DNA of 28,785 nucleotides, from contig JBDTMC010000038.1 in NCBI GenBank assembly GCA_039934475.1, positions 1 through 28,785 of the forward strand, given 5' to 3'. Each line of letters starts with the position of its first letter. Position 1 is the stretch's first letter. Below are positions 1-9,038 of this stretch, piece after piece. The position numbers were made by a program, and so were the translations under genes. The stretch comes from JBDTMC01 sp039934475 (lineage in GTDB: Bacteria; Acidobacteriota; Terriglobia; Bryobacterales; Bryobacteraceae). The notes below the pieces were generated by a model, which saw only the letters and a program-made list of their open reading frames with translations, searched no databases and was not told the origin of the DNA.

Positions 1-42
1 GGGTGAGCACTAGATTTTTCAACTTTCAGGCTCATCGTTGGA

Positions 43-2040
43 TTGGAATATGCTGCCGTCTGGTGCAGTCTCGGTGTTTTGCTAGCCCAGCAGGCTTCCC
101 CCGACCCGCTTCGTCGATGGCTGGACCAGTTTGCGCAACGACAGTTGCAGACTCGTGAGGACGCCATCGCCAAGATCCGTACTGTGGCCGACGCGGAACG
201 CCGGAAGCAATCGGTTCGTGAGACCTTTCTCTCACTGATCGGCGGTCTTCCAAACTACAACGGTCCCCTGAACCCAACAATCACGGGCCGAATCCAGGCC
301 GCCGACTACTCTATCGAGAAGGTGATCTTCCAGAGTCTGCCCAATTTCTATGTCACCGCCAATCTCTATCGACCGAACAAAGCGGGCCGCTACCCGGGCA
401 TTCTGCTGCAGGCCGGACATACGCAGGAGGGCAAGCCTGAGGGACAGCGGCTGGCAGCGAATCTAGCGTCGAAGGGGTTCGTTGTGCTGGCCACCGATCC
501 CATCGGCCAAGGCGAGCGGGAGCAAACCTACGATGCCAGAGTGGATCGCGCGCTGGCAGGTTGGTCGGTCCCGGAACATATCCAGGCGGGGGCGCAGAGC
601 GTTTTAATTGGTCAGAGCTCGGCACGCTATTTCATCTGGGATGCCAAGCGCGCCTTGGACTACCTAGTGAGCCGGGAGGATGTAGATCCGAATCGCCTCG
701 GCGCTGTGGGGTGCTCCGGAGGGGGAGCGTTGACCACATTCATCGGCGCCTTGGACCCTCGCTTGAAGGCCGTCGCGCCCGCCTGTTTCGTGAATTCTTA
801 TCGCTTGTTGTTCGCGGGACCGAACCCGGATTCGGAGATGAGTCCGCCCGGCTTGCTCGTCAATGGCCTGGATATGGCGGACTATGTCGAGTTATCGGCG
901 CCCACGCCATGGTTGATTCTCGCCACTCAAGATGACTACTTCACGCCTCCCGGAGCGAAGTTGGTCTATGAGGAAGCGCGCCGCTGGTTTGGCCTTTATG
1001 GCGCGCAGGACCGGTTGAAGTTCTTCGTCGGAGGGGGGCCTCATGGGACGCCATTGGAAACGCGAGAGGCGATTTACGACTGGATGATTCGCTGGCTGAA
1101 GGACGGCAAGGGTGACGGGCACGAGCAGCCTGTGAAGCTGTACACGAACCTGGAACTGCTGGTTACGCCAACCGGCCATGTGGACGACCAGCCGGGCAGC
1201 CGCAAGCTTTTTCAATTGATCCTGGACGACTATCGTGCCAAGAAGAACCAAGGCAGTCTGGCGGAATTACGGGCGGAACTCGCACGGTTGAACTATTCCT
1301 CCGACGGCGTGCCACCGAAGACGGTGATGCGGAATCAGCATGTCCAGTTTGAGAGCGAGCCTGGGCTTGAAATCTCTGGCGACTTCTACTTGCCTCGCGG
1401 CGACGGGCGCCATCCAGCGGTGCTGCTGGTGGCCGACAAGATGACCAACAGTGCCATTCCATCCACTGCTGTCCTGGCACAGCGAATGGCCAAGGCGGGC
1501 CAGGTAGTTCTGCTACTGGAGCCTCGCGATGCCCCCGGCGAAGGGGAACGGCCGTTCGTCGGCAACTGGCTGACCAACACCAGGGCCAATCAGATCGGCC
1601 GTAATTTGCCGGCGATGCGGGCGCACGATATTCTGCGCGGGGTGGATCTGCTGGCTGCGCGCGCTGATGTCGAACCCGCTTCCATTCGCGCCGCGGCGCG
1701 CGGTGTCAAAGGAGTGTGGCTGCTGCTGGCGGCCGCCGTAGACTCGCGGATTAGCAGGGTCTGGCTGGACCGGACGCCGCACAGTCTGCGTGCAGCGCTC
1801 GAAAACCCAATGAACACAGCGTTGTTCGATGCGGTGATTCCGGGCTTCGCTCTGCACTGGGATTTGGATGATCTGACGAAAGCCCTGGGGAGCCGGACCG
1901 TCTTGTGGACGGATCCGGCGAACTGGATGGGGCGGCCGATTGCTCTCGGTCCGCCGTTTCGCTATCGCCACGTGCTGGGCGACAACACAGATCTCGCCGA
2001 CGAAGAGGATGACGCCTTCCTCCGCGAGTTCCTGCAGTGA
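43..2040 (+). CDS. Two-domain alpha/beta hydrolase, acetyl xylan esterase-like, probably secreted
   Basis: A 665-aa protein of the alpha/beta hydrolase superfamily, probably an esterase acting outside the cytoplasm. The first half carries a complete catalytic triad: nucleophile Ser225 in GCSGGG, Asp297/Asp298 in ATQDDYF, and His334 in GGPHGTP. The second half (about residues 425-665) repeats the hydrolase fold (PAVLLVADK strand) but has GVKGV where a nucleophile elbow is expected, with Lys556 in the serine position, so it is probably non-catalytic. The start is TTG: an in-frame stop lies at 4-6, and no ATG or GTG precedes the conserved region. The N-terminus (VWCSLGVLLAQQA) resembles a short signal peptide. 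Family resemblance is to acetyl xylan esterase/dienelactone hydrolase-like proteins; the substrate is not evident. Confidence 0.8.
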   Translation: MEYAAVWCSLGVLLAQQASPDPLRRWLDQFAQRQLQTREDAIAKIRTVADAERRKQSVRETFLSLIGGLPNYNGPLNPTITGRIQAADYSIEKVIFQSLPNFYVTANLYRPNKAGRYPGILLQAGHTQEGKPEGQRLAANLASKGFVVLATDPIGQGEREQTYDARVDRALAGWSVPEHIQAGAQSVLIGQSSARYFIWDAKRALDYLVSREDVDPNRLGAVGCSGGGALTTFIGALDPRLKAVAPACFVNSYRLLFAGPNPDSEMSPPGLLVNGLDMADYVELSAPTPWLILATQDDYFTPPGAKLVYEEARRWFGLYGAQDRLKFFVGGGPHGTPLETREAIYDWMIRWLKDGKGDGHEQPVKLYTNLELLVTPTGHVDDQPGSRKLFQLILDDYRAKKNQGSLAELRAELARLNYSSDGVPPKTVMRNQHVQFESEPGLEISGDFYLPRGDGRHPAVLLVADKMTNSAIPSTAVLAQRMAKAGQVVLLLEPRDAPGEGERPFVGNWLTNTRANQIGRNLPAMRAHDILRGVDLLAARADVEPASIRAAARGVKGVWLLLAAAVDSRISRVWLDRTPHSLRAALENPMNTALFDAVIPGFALHWDLDDLTKALGSRTVLWTDPANWMGRPIALGPPFRYRHVLGDNTDLADEEDDAFLREFLQ

Positions 2041-2044
2041 GGTG

Positions 2045-2620
2045 CTATTTCTTGGGAGGGTTGATCATGATGTGCGCGCCAGCGGTGCCGGGAGACATTA
2101 GCCACGGAGCATTGTCACTTCCCTTAGTGGAGAGTCCGGTGGATTCGGCCGTGGCAAACGGCACATAGATCACCCAGCGCAGGTAGGAGTCTTGTACTTT
2201 ACCCGTTGCGCCGTCGAAGCTCTTGCCTGTGAGGACATACAACGTACGAGGAGCCTTCGGCATGGCCAGCTTCCCGTCTTCCACTTCTTTGAATCGGACC
2301 TCATTCCGCTTTGGCCCGGTGACGCCTTGCGCCAGAAGCTCACGCCCGCGCGCCATGAAAGGTTCGAGGTCTTTGTGGTAGCAGGCCACGTTGAAGGTCG
2401 GTTTGGCGGGATCGGAGGCGAGACACACCATCTCGTTTTTTCCTTCGCGGAGAAGCGTCATCTTGCCGGCGTCCTTATAGCCGAGCACCGCCGCTCCCTC
2501 TCGCAGCTCAACGGGGGCAGCCAATACGGCGCTCGATATCTGAACCTGTGCGGACGGAATCTCAGCGGCACCCGCAAACGAGGCGAACATCATCGCCCCA
2601 AGCACAATTGTTGCTTTCAT
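2045..2620 (-). CDS. Small secreted protein of unknown function
   Basis: A 191-aa protein with a clear Sec signal peptide (MKATIVLGAMMFASFAGAAE). No recognised domain or catalytic motif; the mature part is polar, with a conserved-looking core (KTFN-like strand, YVLTGKSFDG, LRWVIYVPFATAEST). The start is the ATG at 2620 because a strong GAGGAAGG Shine-Dalgarno sequence precedes it and the signal peptide begins there. The same frame stays open upstream to 3130, but that part lies antisense to the peptidase gene and is not believed. It ends 5 bases after the stop of the convergent hydrolase gene. Function unknown; I infer only a periplasmic or extracellular location. Confidence 0.75.
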   Translation of the reverse strand: MKATIVLGAMMFASFAGAAEIPSAQVQISSAVLAAPVELREGAAVLGYKDAGKMTLLREGKNEMVCLASDPAKPTFNVACYHKDLEPFMARGRELLAQGVTGPKRNEVRFKEVEDGKLAMPKAPRTLYVLTGKSFDGATGKVQDSYLRWVIYVPFATAESTGLSTKGSDNAPWLMSPGTAGAHIMINPPKK

Positions 2621-2709
2621 AGCAGACCTTCCTCGGCGCACAAAGCGCGTGGGAACCACAATATCATCGCCAGGGGGGCCAGTGGACAGGCTGCTTGTCG
2701 CGGTGCGCT

Positions 2710-5601
2710 CTAACGGCCTTTTTGTGTGATGGTGACCTTGGAGCCAGCCACAGTGAGGACGGCGCTTCTCTCCTTGCCGGTAGTATTGGCCACAGTGTGC
2801 CAATAGACCGCGCCGTTCCCCTGGCCGGTTTGTCCGGTCACCAGGGTGAGCCACGAAACATTGCTTGACGCATTCCAGGTACAGGAATTGCCCGTTGCGA
2901 CAGTGAGGGAACCGGACATTACCGACGCTGTCGAGACTGGTGGGGCGCCGGTAACGCGGTATACGCAGCCGGAAGCTTGGGTCACCGTATAGTTTCGCCC
3001 GGCGATGAGGAACACAGTGCTCCGGGTAGAGCCTTGATTGGCCGCCACCGAATACTTCACGGTCTTTGAACCGTTTCCTATGTCGTTCGCGGTTATAGTT
3101 ACCCAGGAAACGGAACTGACGGCCGTCCACGTGATCGCGGCGTTGGCGACGACGGCCACGGAACCTGTGCCGCCAGCCGCGGGAAACGTCCCACCGGTCG
3201 TCCCGATGGTCGGTACGGGCATCTGGCCTTGAGTGACGGTGAGTTTGACGCCGGCAATCGCCACTGAGCCGGAACGCGGCGGTCCGCTGTTGGCGGGAAT
3301 CGTCAGTTTAAGAGTCCCGTTGCCTGACCCGGCCGATGTTCCGACTCCGATCCACGAAGCGGAGGTCACGGCGGTCCAGTCACAGCCCGCTCCGACCGCA
3401 ATCACGATGCTCGCGGATCCACCGGAGCCCTCAACCGTCAGCGATGTCTTCGACACCGTGAACTTGCAGGCCGGCAGGACCACGACGCCAAGTGGCGCCG
3501 TTTTGGTGAGGCCTCCGCCTTTCGCACTGAACGTGAGGGAATAAGAACCCGGTGTGACGTTGGCGCCGGTCTGCAGCGTGATTGTTGTGACAGAACCATC
3601 GAGCGCCAACGACACACCGCTCCCGACACTGCTGGTCACCCCTCGCGGCAGAGTTCCTGCGGTGACGGTTACGGGAGAGCTATAGCCGTCGAGTGCCGCG
3701 AGGCTGAGCGCGACGGCCGCGGAACCGCCCGGCCGAAGCGTAATGCTTAACGGCGAGACGGAGAACTGGAAACTCGGCGCCGGGGTCGCGCTGTCGGACC
3801 AGTTGGTGGCCAACCGGTAGACATCGATGCTGCCGAGGCCGGTGGCCTGATCGAACCCCGCGCCGGCGGAGAAGCCGGTCACGCCGGGCACCGTATTGCT
3901 GCCCGCGACAGTGTCGTGAAACACCGAACCGCCGCCCGCCGCCAGGGCATAGAACCGGGGATTGGCGTTGCCGGCCCGCGCGCCGGATTTCTGCAGCACC
4001 AGCGCCATGGCGCTCGCCAGCGCCGGCGCTGCCGCCGAAGTGCCCCCAACGACGTAGTAGGAACCGTTCTGACAAACCAGATAGCCATCGTGTATCGCCG
4101 CGTTTAGCGAAACATCGGGCACGTAGCGCCGATTCTGCGAAGGCGCGGCAGTGCCAGTCTGCCAGGAAGGTTTCGGGTAGAGGATGCTGGCGCCGCCACC
4201 GCTGCTCCATAGACCCGACCCGCCCATGGCGCCGCTCTCGTTCCACGCAGCCTCCGGAATGTAGCCCATGGCCGAGGAGCCCGTGCCATCGTTGGTGGTC
4301 TTCCAGTAGGAGCCCGAACTAACATCGTCCGCGAATTGCGTACCGCCCACACAGGTGCTGTAGGGCGACGAACAAAGGCCGTTCACGCCCGGGCCGCTAG
4401 TGGCGGTGAACGCGCCGGCGGAGTCGCAGCCGGCCGCGCCGCTGTCCCCGGACGACACAAAGACGGATATCCCCTGCGCCGCTGCCTGCTGCCAGAGAGC
4501 GTTCCAGAACTGGTTGCCTGAGCTACCGTAGTTGGCTTCACAGAGTCCAAAGCTGACGGTGATCAATGGCGCCAGGTTCCTGTCAACGATGTACTGCGCC
4601 GATAGCGCGACACCATCGCTGACTCGTGTGGAAGCGGATACCACGAACTTGACCGTCGCCTCCTTGGCCACCGCGCCCGCCCATTCCACGTCCAACATCG
4701 CCTCCATCAGTTCGCCGCCGGCGACAATTCCCGGATCGGTGCCGTTGAGAACTACCACCGGCGGACGCGCCGGAAGTTTAAAGAAAGAGCGGAAGGCATT
4801 GACATCGGCTACGTTGATGTTGGTTCGCCCTACAACGGCCACGGTCTGGCCGGCGCCGGTGATGTTGGCGTTGTACAGCGGCACAACGTTATAGATAGAA
4901 GCGAAATCGCCCGGAGCCAGGTAGTGCGTGCTGCCAGAAGTGTAGAACGGCGTCGCGGGAACATCCAAGGCTTGCGCGTGATGTTGTGGACGGGCGTGAA
5001 AGTCATGGAGGGAAGCGACGCCCGCCACCACGTCCGCCAAGGCAGCGGGAATCTCCAGATCGGCGGCGTTTGCGAGATGGTCTTCTCCGTTCACGACAAA
5101 GCGATGTACTTCGCTGTGGAACGCCCTATCCACTTGCGCAGCCATCCCGGTAAAGACCAGTGAACGCCGTCCTGCCGGGACAGGCTCCACTTCGAATCCC
5201 TGCTCCTCCAGCCAGACCGTGACACGTTCGATATCCTCTCCCGATACGCCAAACCGTTCCCCAAATGCTTGCGGTGTTATCCATTGCCGGTACTCCGGTG
5301 CGTGAGGGTTCCGCTGGGCTTCGAGCAGAGTCAGTAACGCTTGCTGCTGCTCTTCATCGGGAAGCAGGACGAGGATCATTCGTTGGAGGCGTGTGTTGGG
5401 AGACACCGCGCCGGCGTCGTATTCCGGGCGCGCCAGGGGATGGCGGTCGCCGCTGCGAACCACACGGACCTGCCGGTCAATGGCGCCTTTCACCCGGGAA
5501 GTGGACTGGTTCGCGCGGGGTTGCGCCACAAGAGAACACGTCAGCGCGATCCCGACCAGCATCGCGCTCCCGTAATGACCCGCAGGGCGTATCGATGGCA
5601 T
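2710..5601 (-). CDS. Kumamolisin-type S53 (sedolisin) peptidase with C-terminal BACON-like repeats
   Basis: A 963-aa secreted acid-type serine-carboxyl peptidase precursor. Order: signal peptide (MLVGIALTCSLVAQ from Met14), pro-kumamolisin activation domain (about 45-185), S53 catalytic domain (about 225-605), one Ig-like segment (about 610-710), and three BACON-like repeats ending in VTQG, VTQA and ITQK (about 715-963). Catalytic residues are visible: Glu300 and Asp304 in EAMLD, oxyanion Asp386 in SSGDSG, and nucleophile Ser522 in GGTSAAAP. The late catalytic domain has the TGLGSIDV stretch typical of the family calcium site. S53 enzymes cleave proteins at low pH; BACON repeats are thought to bind carbohydrate or mucin. 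ATG at 5601 is used, with a weak GAGG upstream; Met14 is an alternative start. Confidence 0.92.
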   Translation of the reverse strand: MPSIRPAGHYGSAMLVGIALTCSLVAQPRANQSTSRVKGAIDRQVRVVRSGDRHPLARPEYDAGAVSPNTRLQRMILVLLPDEEQQQALLTLLEAQRNPHAPEYRQWITPQAFGERFGVSGEDIERVTVWLEEQGFEVEPVPAGRRSLVFTGMAAQVDRAFHSEVHRFVVNGEDHLANAADLEIPAALADVVAGVASLHDFHARPQHHAQALDVPATPFYTSGSTHYLAPGDFASIYNVVPLYNANITGAGQTVAVVGRTNINVADVNAFRSFFKLPARPPVVVLNGTDPGIVAGGELMEAMLDVEWAGAVAKEATVKFVVSASTRVSDGVALSAQYIVDRNLAPLITVSFGLCEANYGSSGNQFWNALWQQAAAQGISVFVSSGDSGAAGCDSAGAFTATSGPGVNGLCSSPYSTCVGGTQFADDVSSGSYWKTTNDGTGSSAMGYIPEAAWNESGAMGGSGLWSSGGGASILYPKPSWQTGTAAPSQNRRYVPDVSLNAAIHDGYLVCQNGSYYVVGGTSAAAPALASAMALVLQKSGARAGNANPRFYALAAGGGSVFHDTVAGSNTVPGVTGFSAGAGFDQATGLGSIDVYRLATNWSDSATPAPSFQFSVSPLSITLRPGGSAAVALSLAALDGYSSPVTVTAGTLPRGVTSSVGSGVSLALDGSVTTITLQTGANVTPGSYSLTFSAKGGGLTKTAPLGVVVLPACKFTVSKTSLTVEGSGGSASIVIAVGAGCDWTAVTSASWIGVGTSAGSGNGTLKLTIPANSGPPRSGSVAIAGVKLTVTQGQMPVPTIGTTGGTFPAAGGTGSVAVVANAAITWTAVSSVSWVTITANDIGNGSKTVKYSVAANQGSTRSTVFLIAGRNYTVTQASGCVYRVTGAPPVSTASVMSGSLTVATGNSCTWNASSNVSWLTLVTGQTGQGNGAVYWHTVANTTGKERSAVLTVAGSKVTITQKGR

Positions 5602-5649
5602 CTGAATGCCTCATCGACCAGCGGCAAAGCGGGATTCAAATATTGTTAC

Positions 5650-6549
5650 TTAGGCCTTCGGGTGTGCTTTGTCGTAGACCCGCATCAAGTCCGTCAGTTC
5701 CACCTGTGTGTACTTTTGCGTGGTGGAAAGACGGGCGTGACCCAGCAACTCCTGGATGGAGCGGAGATCCGCGCCGTCGCTCAACAGATGGGTGGCGTAG
5801 GCGTGCCGGAAGCTGTGCGGGTGGACGCTGGGATCATCGCCGAGGGCGATGGCGTAGCGCTTCACAATGCCGCGCGCGCCACGGTCGCTGAGCCGGTTAC
5901 CGGTGTGATTGAGAAACACAGCGGCTTCGTCGGCCAGACGGGGCGTGCGCACGGCGAGGTAGGCGGCCAGTGCTTCGGCGGCCTTGCCGGCAAAGGGGAC
6001 CTGGCGCTCTTTGCGGCCCTTACCGCGTACGCGCAGCCAGCGCTCACTGTGATCGATGTCGGTGAGGTTGAGCCCCACCAGTTCGCTGACGCGTAGACCG
6101 CAACCGTACAGAAGCTCAAACAAGGCAAGGTCGCGCGCCGGGTGCGGCTGCTCCAGTTTGCCGGCGCCCACTGCATCCACCAGGTTATTGGTTTGTTCAG
6201 CGGTCATGACACGGGGCACGGTCTTAGGCGCTTTCGGTGTGCGCGCCAGTTTGGCGAAGTTGACCTCAATCAACTTTTCGCGAAGCAGGAATTGGAAGAG
6301 ACCGCGGACGGCAGCCAGCTTGCGCCGGATGCTGGTGGGGTTGAGGTTCTGCCGGTAGAGATCGCCCATCCATTCGCGGATGAGGAGGTGATTGAATTCT
6401 GTGACGGCCGGCGGCGTCGAGTCCTTTAGCGAGAAGTATTCGAGGAACTGAGCGAGGTCGATACCGTAGTTGCGCACGGTGTGCGCCGAGGCGTTCTGGC
6501 GGCGGAGCTCATCGAGATAGCGGCCGATCTGATGTGCCAGGTCAGACAT
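5650..6549 (-). CDS. xerC: Tyrosine recombinase XerC (site-specific chromosome dimer resolution)
   Basis: A 299-aa tyrosine recombinase of normal Xer length. The N-terminal SAM-like core-binding domain occupies about residues 1-90 (IGRYLDELRRQNASAHTVRNY) and the catalytic domain about 105-295. Catalytic residues are all present: Arg153 in GCGLRVSEL, the lysine in RGKGRKERQ, His245 and Arg248 in HSFRH, His271 in LLGHA, and nucleophile Tyr280 in TQKYTQV. Known role: with XerD it resolves chromosome dimers at dif. ATG 6549 is chosen because the usual Xer N-terminus begins there; the frame continues upstream only inside trmFO. The start overlaps the end of trmFO by 8 bases and lacks a Shine-Dalgarno sequence, so translational coupling is likely. 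XerC is preferred over XerD on the trmFO neighbourhood alone. Confidence 0.92.
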   Translation of the reverse strand: MSDLAHQIGRYLDELRRQNASAHTVRNYGIDLAQFLEYFSLKDSTPPAVTEFNHLLIREWMGDLYRQNLNPTSIRRKLAAVRGLFQFLLREKLIEVNFAKLARTPKAPKTVPRVMTAEQTNNLVDAVGAGKLEQPHPARDLALFELLYGCGLRVSELVGLNLTDIDHSERWLRVRGKGRKERQVPFAGKAAEALAAYLAVRTPRLADEAAVFLNHTGNRLSDRGARGIVKRYAIALGDDPSVHPHSFRHAYATHLLSDGADLRSIQELLGHARLSTTQKYTQVELTDLMRVYDKAHPKA

Positions 6550-7900
6550 GGACGGCCAGATACTCATCGAGAGCGGCCATTGACCGGCGGCAGACCTCGG
6601 CGTGGCGCGCCTTCTTGTCGTGCCGGAACTGGTGGCGCGTGGACTCATCAAGCTGCGGCAGCAAGTCGAAAGCAATGTTGGCTGGCTGGTAGTGCTTGGG
6701 ATCGGCGCCTGTGATGTATGCTGCCAGCGAGCCCAAGGCGGTCTCCCGCGGCATCGGGCGCCGAGGTTCGTTTTGGAGAAACGCGGCCGCATAGCGCGCG
6801 GCCAGCAAGCCGGTGGCGATGGACTCCACGTAGCCTTCGACGCCGGAGATCTGGCCGGCGAAAAACAGCCGCGGATCGGTGCGTAGTTGCAGCGTGGGGG
6901 TCAACAGCTCCGGCGCATTGATGTAGGTATTGCGGTGCATCTGGCCATAGCGCAGGAAGGACGCGTTCTCAAGGCCGGGGATGAGGCGCAGGACGCGTGC
7001 CTGCTCGCCGAATTTAAGGTGGTTCTGGAATCCGACGAGGTTGTAGCTGTCCGCGCGCAGGTTTTCCTGTCGCAGTTGCACCACGGCCCACGGGCGGCGG
7101 CTACTGCGAGGGTCAGCGAGTCCGACGGGTTTCATTGGTCCGAAGCGCAGCGTCTCCCGGCCGCGCCGCGCTAGCTCCTCGATGGGGAGGCAGGCTTCGA
7201 AGAATGGAACCTTACCCTCATGGACGCAGGCGTCGTCGGGAATATGCGCATCGACACTTTCTGCCGCCAGCAGAGCGTTGAGAAACGTCTCGTACTGCTC
7301 CTTATTCATGGGACAGTTCACGTAGTCGTCGCTGCCATCAAGCGACTTGCCCCAGCGTGAGGCACGGAACGCGATGGACATATCCACGGTATCCGCGTCG
7401 ACGATGGGGCTGATCGAATCGTAGAAAAAGAGCCGATTCGAGCCGGTAAGACGGGCGATATCCTCCGCTAGCGGCTCACTGGTGAGAGGACCACTGGCGA
7501 TAATCACGGCCCCTTCGACGGGAATCGAGCGCACTTCTTCGCGCCGCAATTCGATACGTGGGTGCTGCGCGATGCCGTTTTCGATCTCCGCCGCGAACAC
7601 TTCACGGTCCACGGTAAGCGCATGTCCGCCGGGAACGCGCGCGCGGTCGGCGGCGCACAGCAGAAACGAACCCAATCGACGCAATTCGCGCTTCAACTGC
7701 CAGGAGGCCGTGTTCTCGCTTTCGCTCTTCAGCGAGTTACTGCACACCAGCTCGGCCAGATGGTTGGTCTTGTGCGCCGGCGTTTGCTTCGCCGGACGCA
7801 TCTCGTAGAGAACCACGCCGAGCCCGGATTCCGCCGCCTGCCAGGCCGCCTCACAGCCGGCGAGACCGCCGCCGATTACGGTGAGATTACTTCCGCTCAT
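6542..7900 (-). CDS. trmFO: Folate/FAD-dependent tRNA (uracil-54-C5)-methyltransferase TrmFO
   Basis: A 452-aa flavoprotein that makes ribothymidine 54 in the tRNA T-loop using methylenetetrahydrofolate. The FAD-binding Rossmann motif is VIGGGLAGCEAAW (residues 8-20), followed by the TrmFO signature EMRP and HLAELVCSNSLKS. Cys53 in that signature and Cys237 in FEACLPIE match the two conserved cysteines of the family (53 and 226 in the Bacillus subtilis protein). The C-terminal FAD-contact region GQISGVEGYVES is present. Length is normal. It overlaps the end of the glycosylasparaginase gene by 14 bases at its start and the start of xerC by 8 bases at its end. The trmFO-xerC order is the same as gid-codV in Bacillus. 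Confidence 0.96.
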   Translation of the reverse strand: MSGSNLTVIGGGLAGCEAAWQAAESGLGVVLYEMRPAKQTPAHKTNHLAELVCSNSLKSESENTASWQLKRELRRLGSFLLCAADRARVPGGHALTVDREVFAAEIENGIAQHPRIELRREEVRSIPVEGAVIIASGPLTSEPLAEDIARLTGSNRLFFYDSISPIVDADTVDMSIAFRASRWGKSLDGSDDYVNCPMNKEQYETFLNALLAAESVDAHIPDDACVHEGKVPFFEACLPIEELARRGRETLRFGPMKPVGLADPRSSRRPWAVVQLRQENLRADSYNLVGFQNHLKFGEQARVLRLIPGLENASFLRYGQMHRNTYINAPELLTPTLQLRTDPRLFFAGQISGVEGYVESIATGLLAARYAAAFLQNEPRRPMPRETALGSLAAYITGADPKHYQPANIAFDLLPQLDESTRHQFRHDKKARHAEVCRRSMAALDEYLAVHV

Positions 7901-8999
7901 AGAGGTACGCGCAGTTCTCCAGACGGCTCTCTCCGCCGTCGTTCACAGCGAACTGTGCGTTGGTTACCTTACCGCTGCGGTCGCGGCCGCTCCACAAGGT
8001 GGCGCTTGCATAGACGCCGTCCTTGCGAAGAGCGTAGAACGTGATGTCGAATTTGGCGAGCCGCGCTTTGTCTTCGCGGTAGTTATGCGCGATGCGTTTC
8101 AGCGTGTCGAGACAGGCATCGGCGGGCGACATCCCATGGCGCATGTTTTCAACAATGGTGTGGCCGCCGCAGACGCGGATATTCTCTTCGCCGCGTCCTG
8201 TGGAGCCGCCGGCGCCTATTTCCTGATCGACGTAAAGACCCGCGCCGATGATGGGCGAATCTCCGACGCGCCCGGGAATCTTCCACGCAAGTCCACTGGT
8301 TGTGGTTGTGCCCGACATCTCACCCTTCGTGTTCAGCGCGAGGCAATTGATGGTGCCCGTTGTGGGGAAGTGGGCCTGATGCAGGGCGAAGGCAAGAGTC
8401 TTCTCATCGGCGTCGGGGAACATCCGCTGCAGATGCTCCATCTGGGCCGTGCCCGTGGCGGGAGGAGCATCTACGCCATCGCTCCAGTTGCTGTGCCCTT
8501 CCGGATTGCGTAGCGTTTCCTTCCACACCAGCCACGCGATGCGGGCCTTCTCGGTAAGCAGGTTTTCTTCGGGGAAGCCTTGTGCTTTGGCGAAGCGGAG
8601 CGCGCCCTCGCCCACCAGCATGACGTGGTCTGTGCGCTCCATCACCAGTTTCGCGATTTTGGAGGGCGTCTTGATGCCGCGAATCGAACCTACAGAACCA
8701 GCGCGGCGCGTGGGTCCGTGCATGACACAGGCATCCAGTTCCACCACGCCCTCTTCATTCGGGAGACCGCCGTACCCCACTGAACTGTCTTCGGGGTCTT
8801 CTTCGACGATGTTGACGCCGGCAATCACGGCATCGAGCGTGTCGCGCCCGGCCTGCAGATACTCCATCGCTTTGCGGCAGGCGCGCAGCCCATTGCCGCT
8901 GGAGATCACGATGTTGCGCGGCGCTCCCTGTGCCAGCCCGCTCTGCGATGCGGCAGCCAGCGCGGCCGATCCTAACAGATACTGTCGTCTGCTAACCAT
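7887..8999 (-). CDS. N4-(beta-N-acetylglucosaminyl)-L-asparaginase family Ntn-hydrolase, exported
   Basis: A 370-aa glycosylasparaginase-family precursor. A twin-arginine-type leader (SRRQYLLGSAALAAA) suggests Tat export. The family body follows: HGPTRRAGSVGSI, the segment holding the expected autoprocessing site and nucleophile Thr216 in TTGTINC, then SGTTTTSGLAWKI and GRVGDSPIIGAGLYVD, which carry the substrate-binding Arg and Asp. Aligned by eye to the Elizabethkingia enzyme, the residue before the nucleophile is Gly rather than the usual Asp. Known members cut the GlcNAc-Asn bond of glycoproteins after self-cleavage into two chains; some relatives process other amides. ATG 8999 has GGAGGCGAGG just upstream. 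First gene of an overlapping run with trmFO and xerC, with no evident functional tie. Confidence 0.88.
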   Translation of the reverse strand: MVSRRQYLLGSAALAAASQSGLAQGAPRNIVISSGNGLRACRKAMEYLQAGRDTLDAVIAGVNIVEEDPEDSSVGYGGLPNEEGVVELDACVMHGPTRRAGSVGSIRGIKTPSKIAKLVMERTDHVMLVGEGALRFAKAQGFPEENLLTEKARIAWLVWKETLRNPEGHSNWSDGVDAPPATGTAQMEHLQRMFPDADEKTLAFALHQAHFPTTGTINCLALNTKGEMSGTTTTSGLAWKIPGRVGDSPIIGAGLYVDQEIGAGGSTGRGEENIRVCGGHTIVENMRHGMSPADACLDTLKRIAHNYREDKARLAKFDITFYALRKDGVYASATLWSGRDRSGKVTNAQFAVNDGGESRLENCAYLYERK

Positions 9000-9038
9000 T
9001 GTTGTCCTCGCCTCCGGCCTTCTCTACACTGAAGAGCA

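Noticed and set aside
2621..3130. Upstream extension of the small secreted-protein frame to 361 aa
   Set aside because: It runs through the peptidase gene in another frame, lacks family features, and the inner ATG at 2620 has a strong ribosome site and signal peptide.
5341..6096. 251-aa plus-strand open frame
   Set aside because: It spans the start of the S53 peptidase gene and part of xerC in antisense, with no domain; a high-GC shadow frame.
5650..6549. Tyrosine recombinase as the integrase of a mobile element
   Set aside because: Length, motifs and the trmFO neighbourhood fit chromosomal XerC; no attachment-site repeats or phage genes are nearby.
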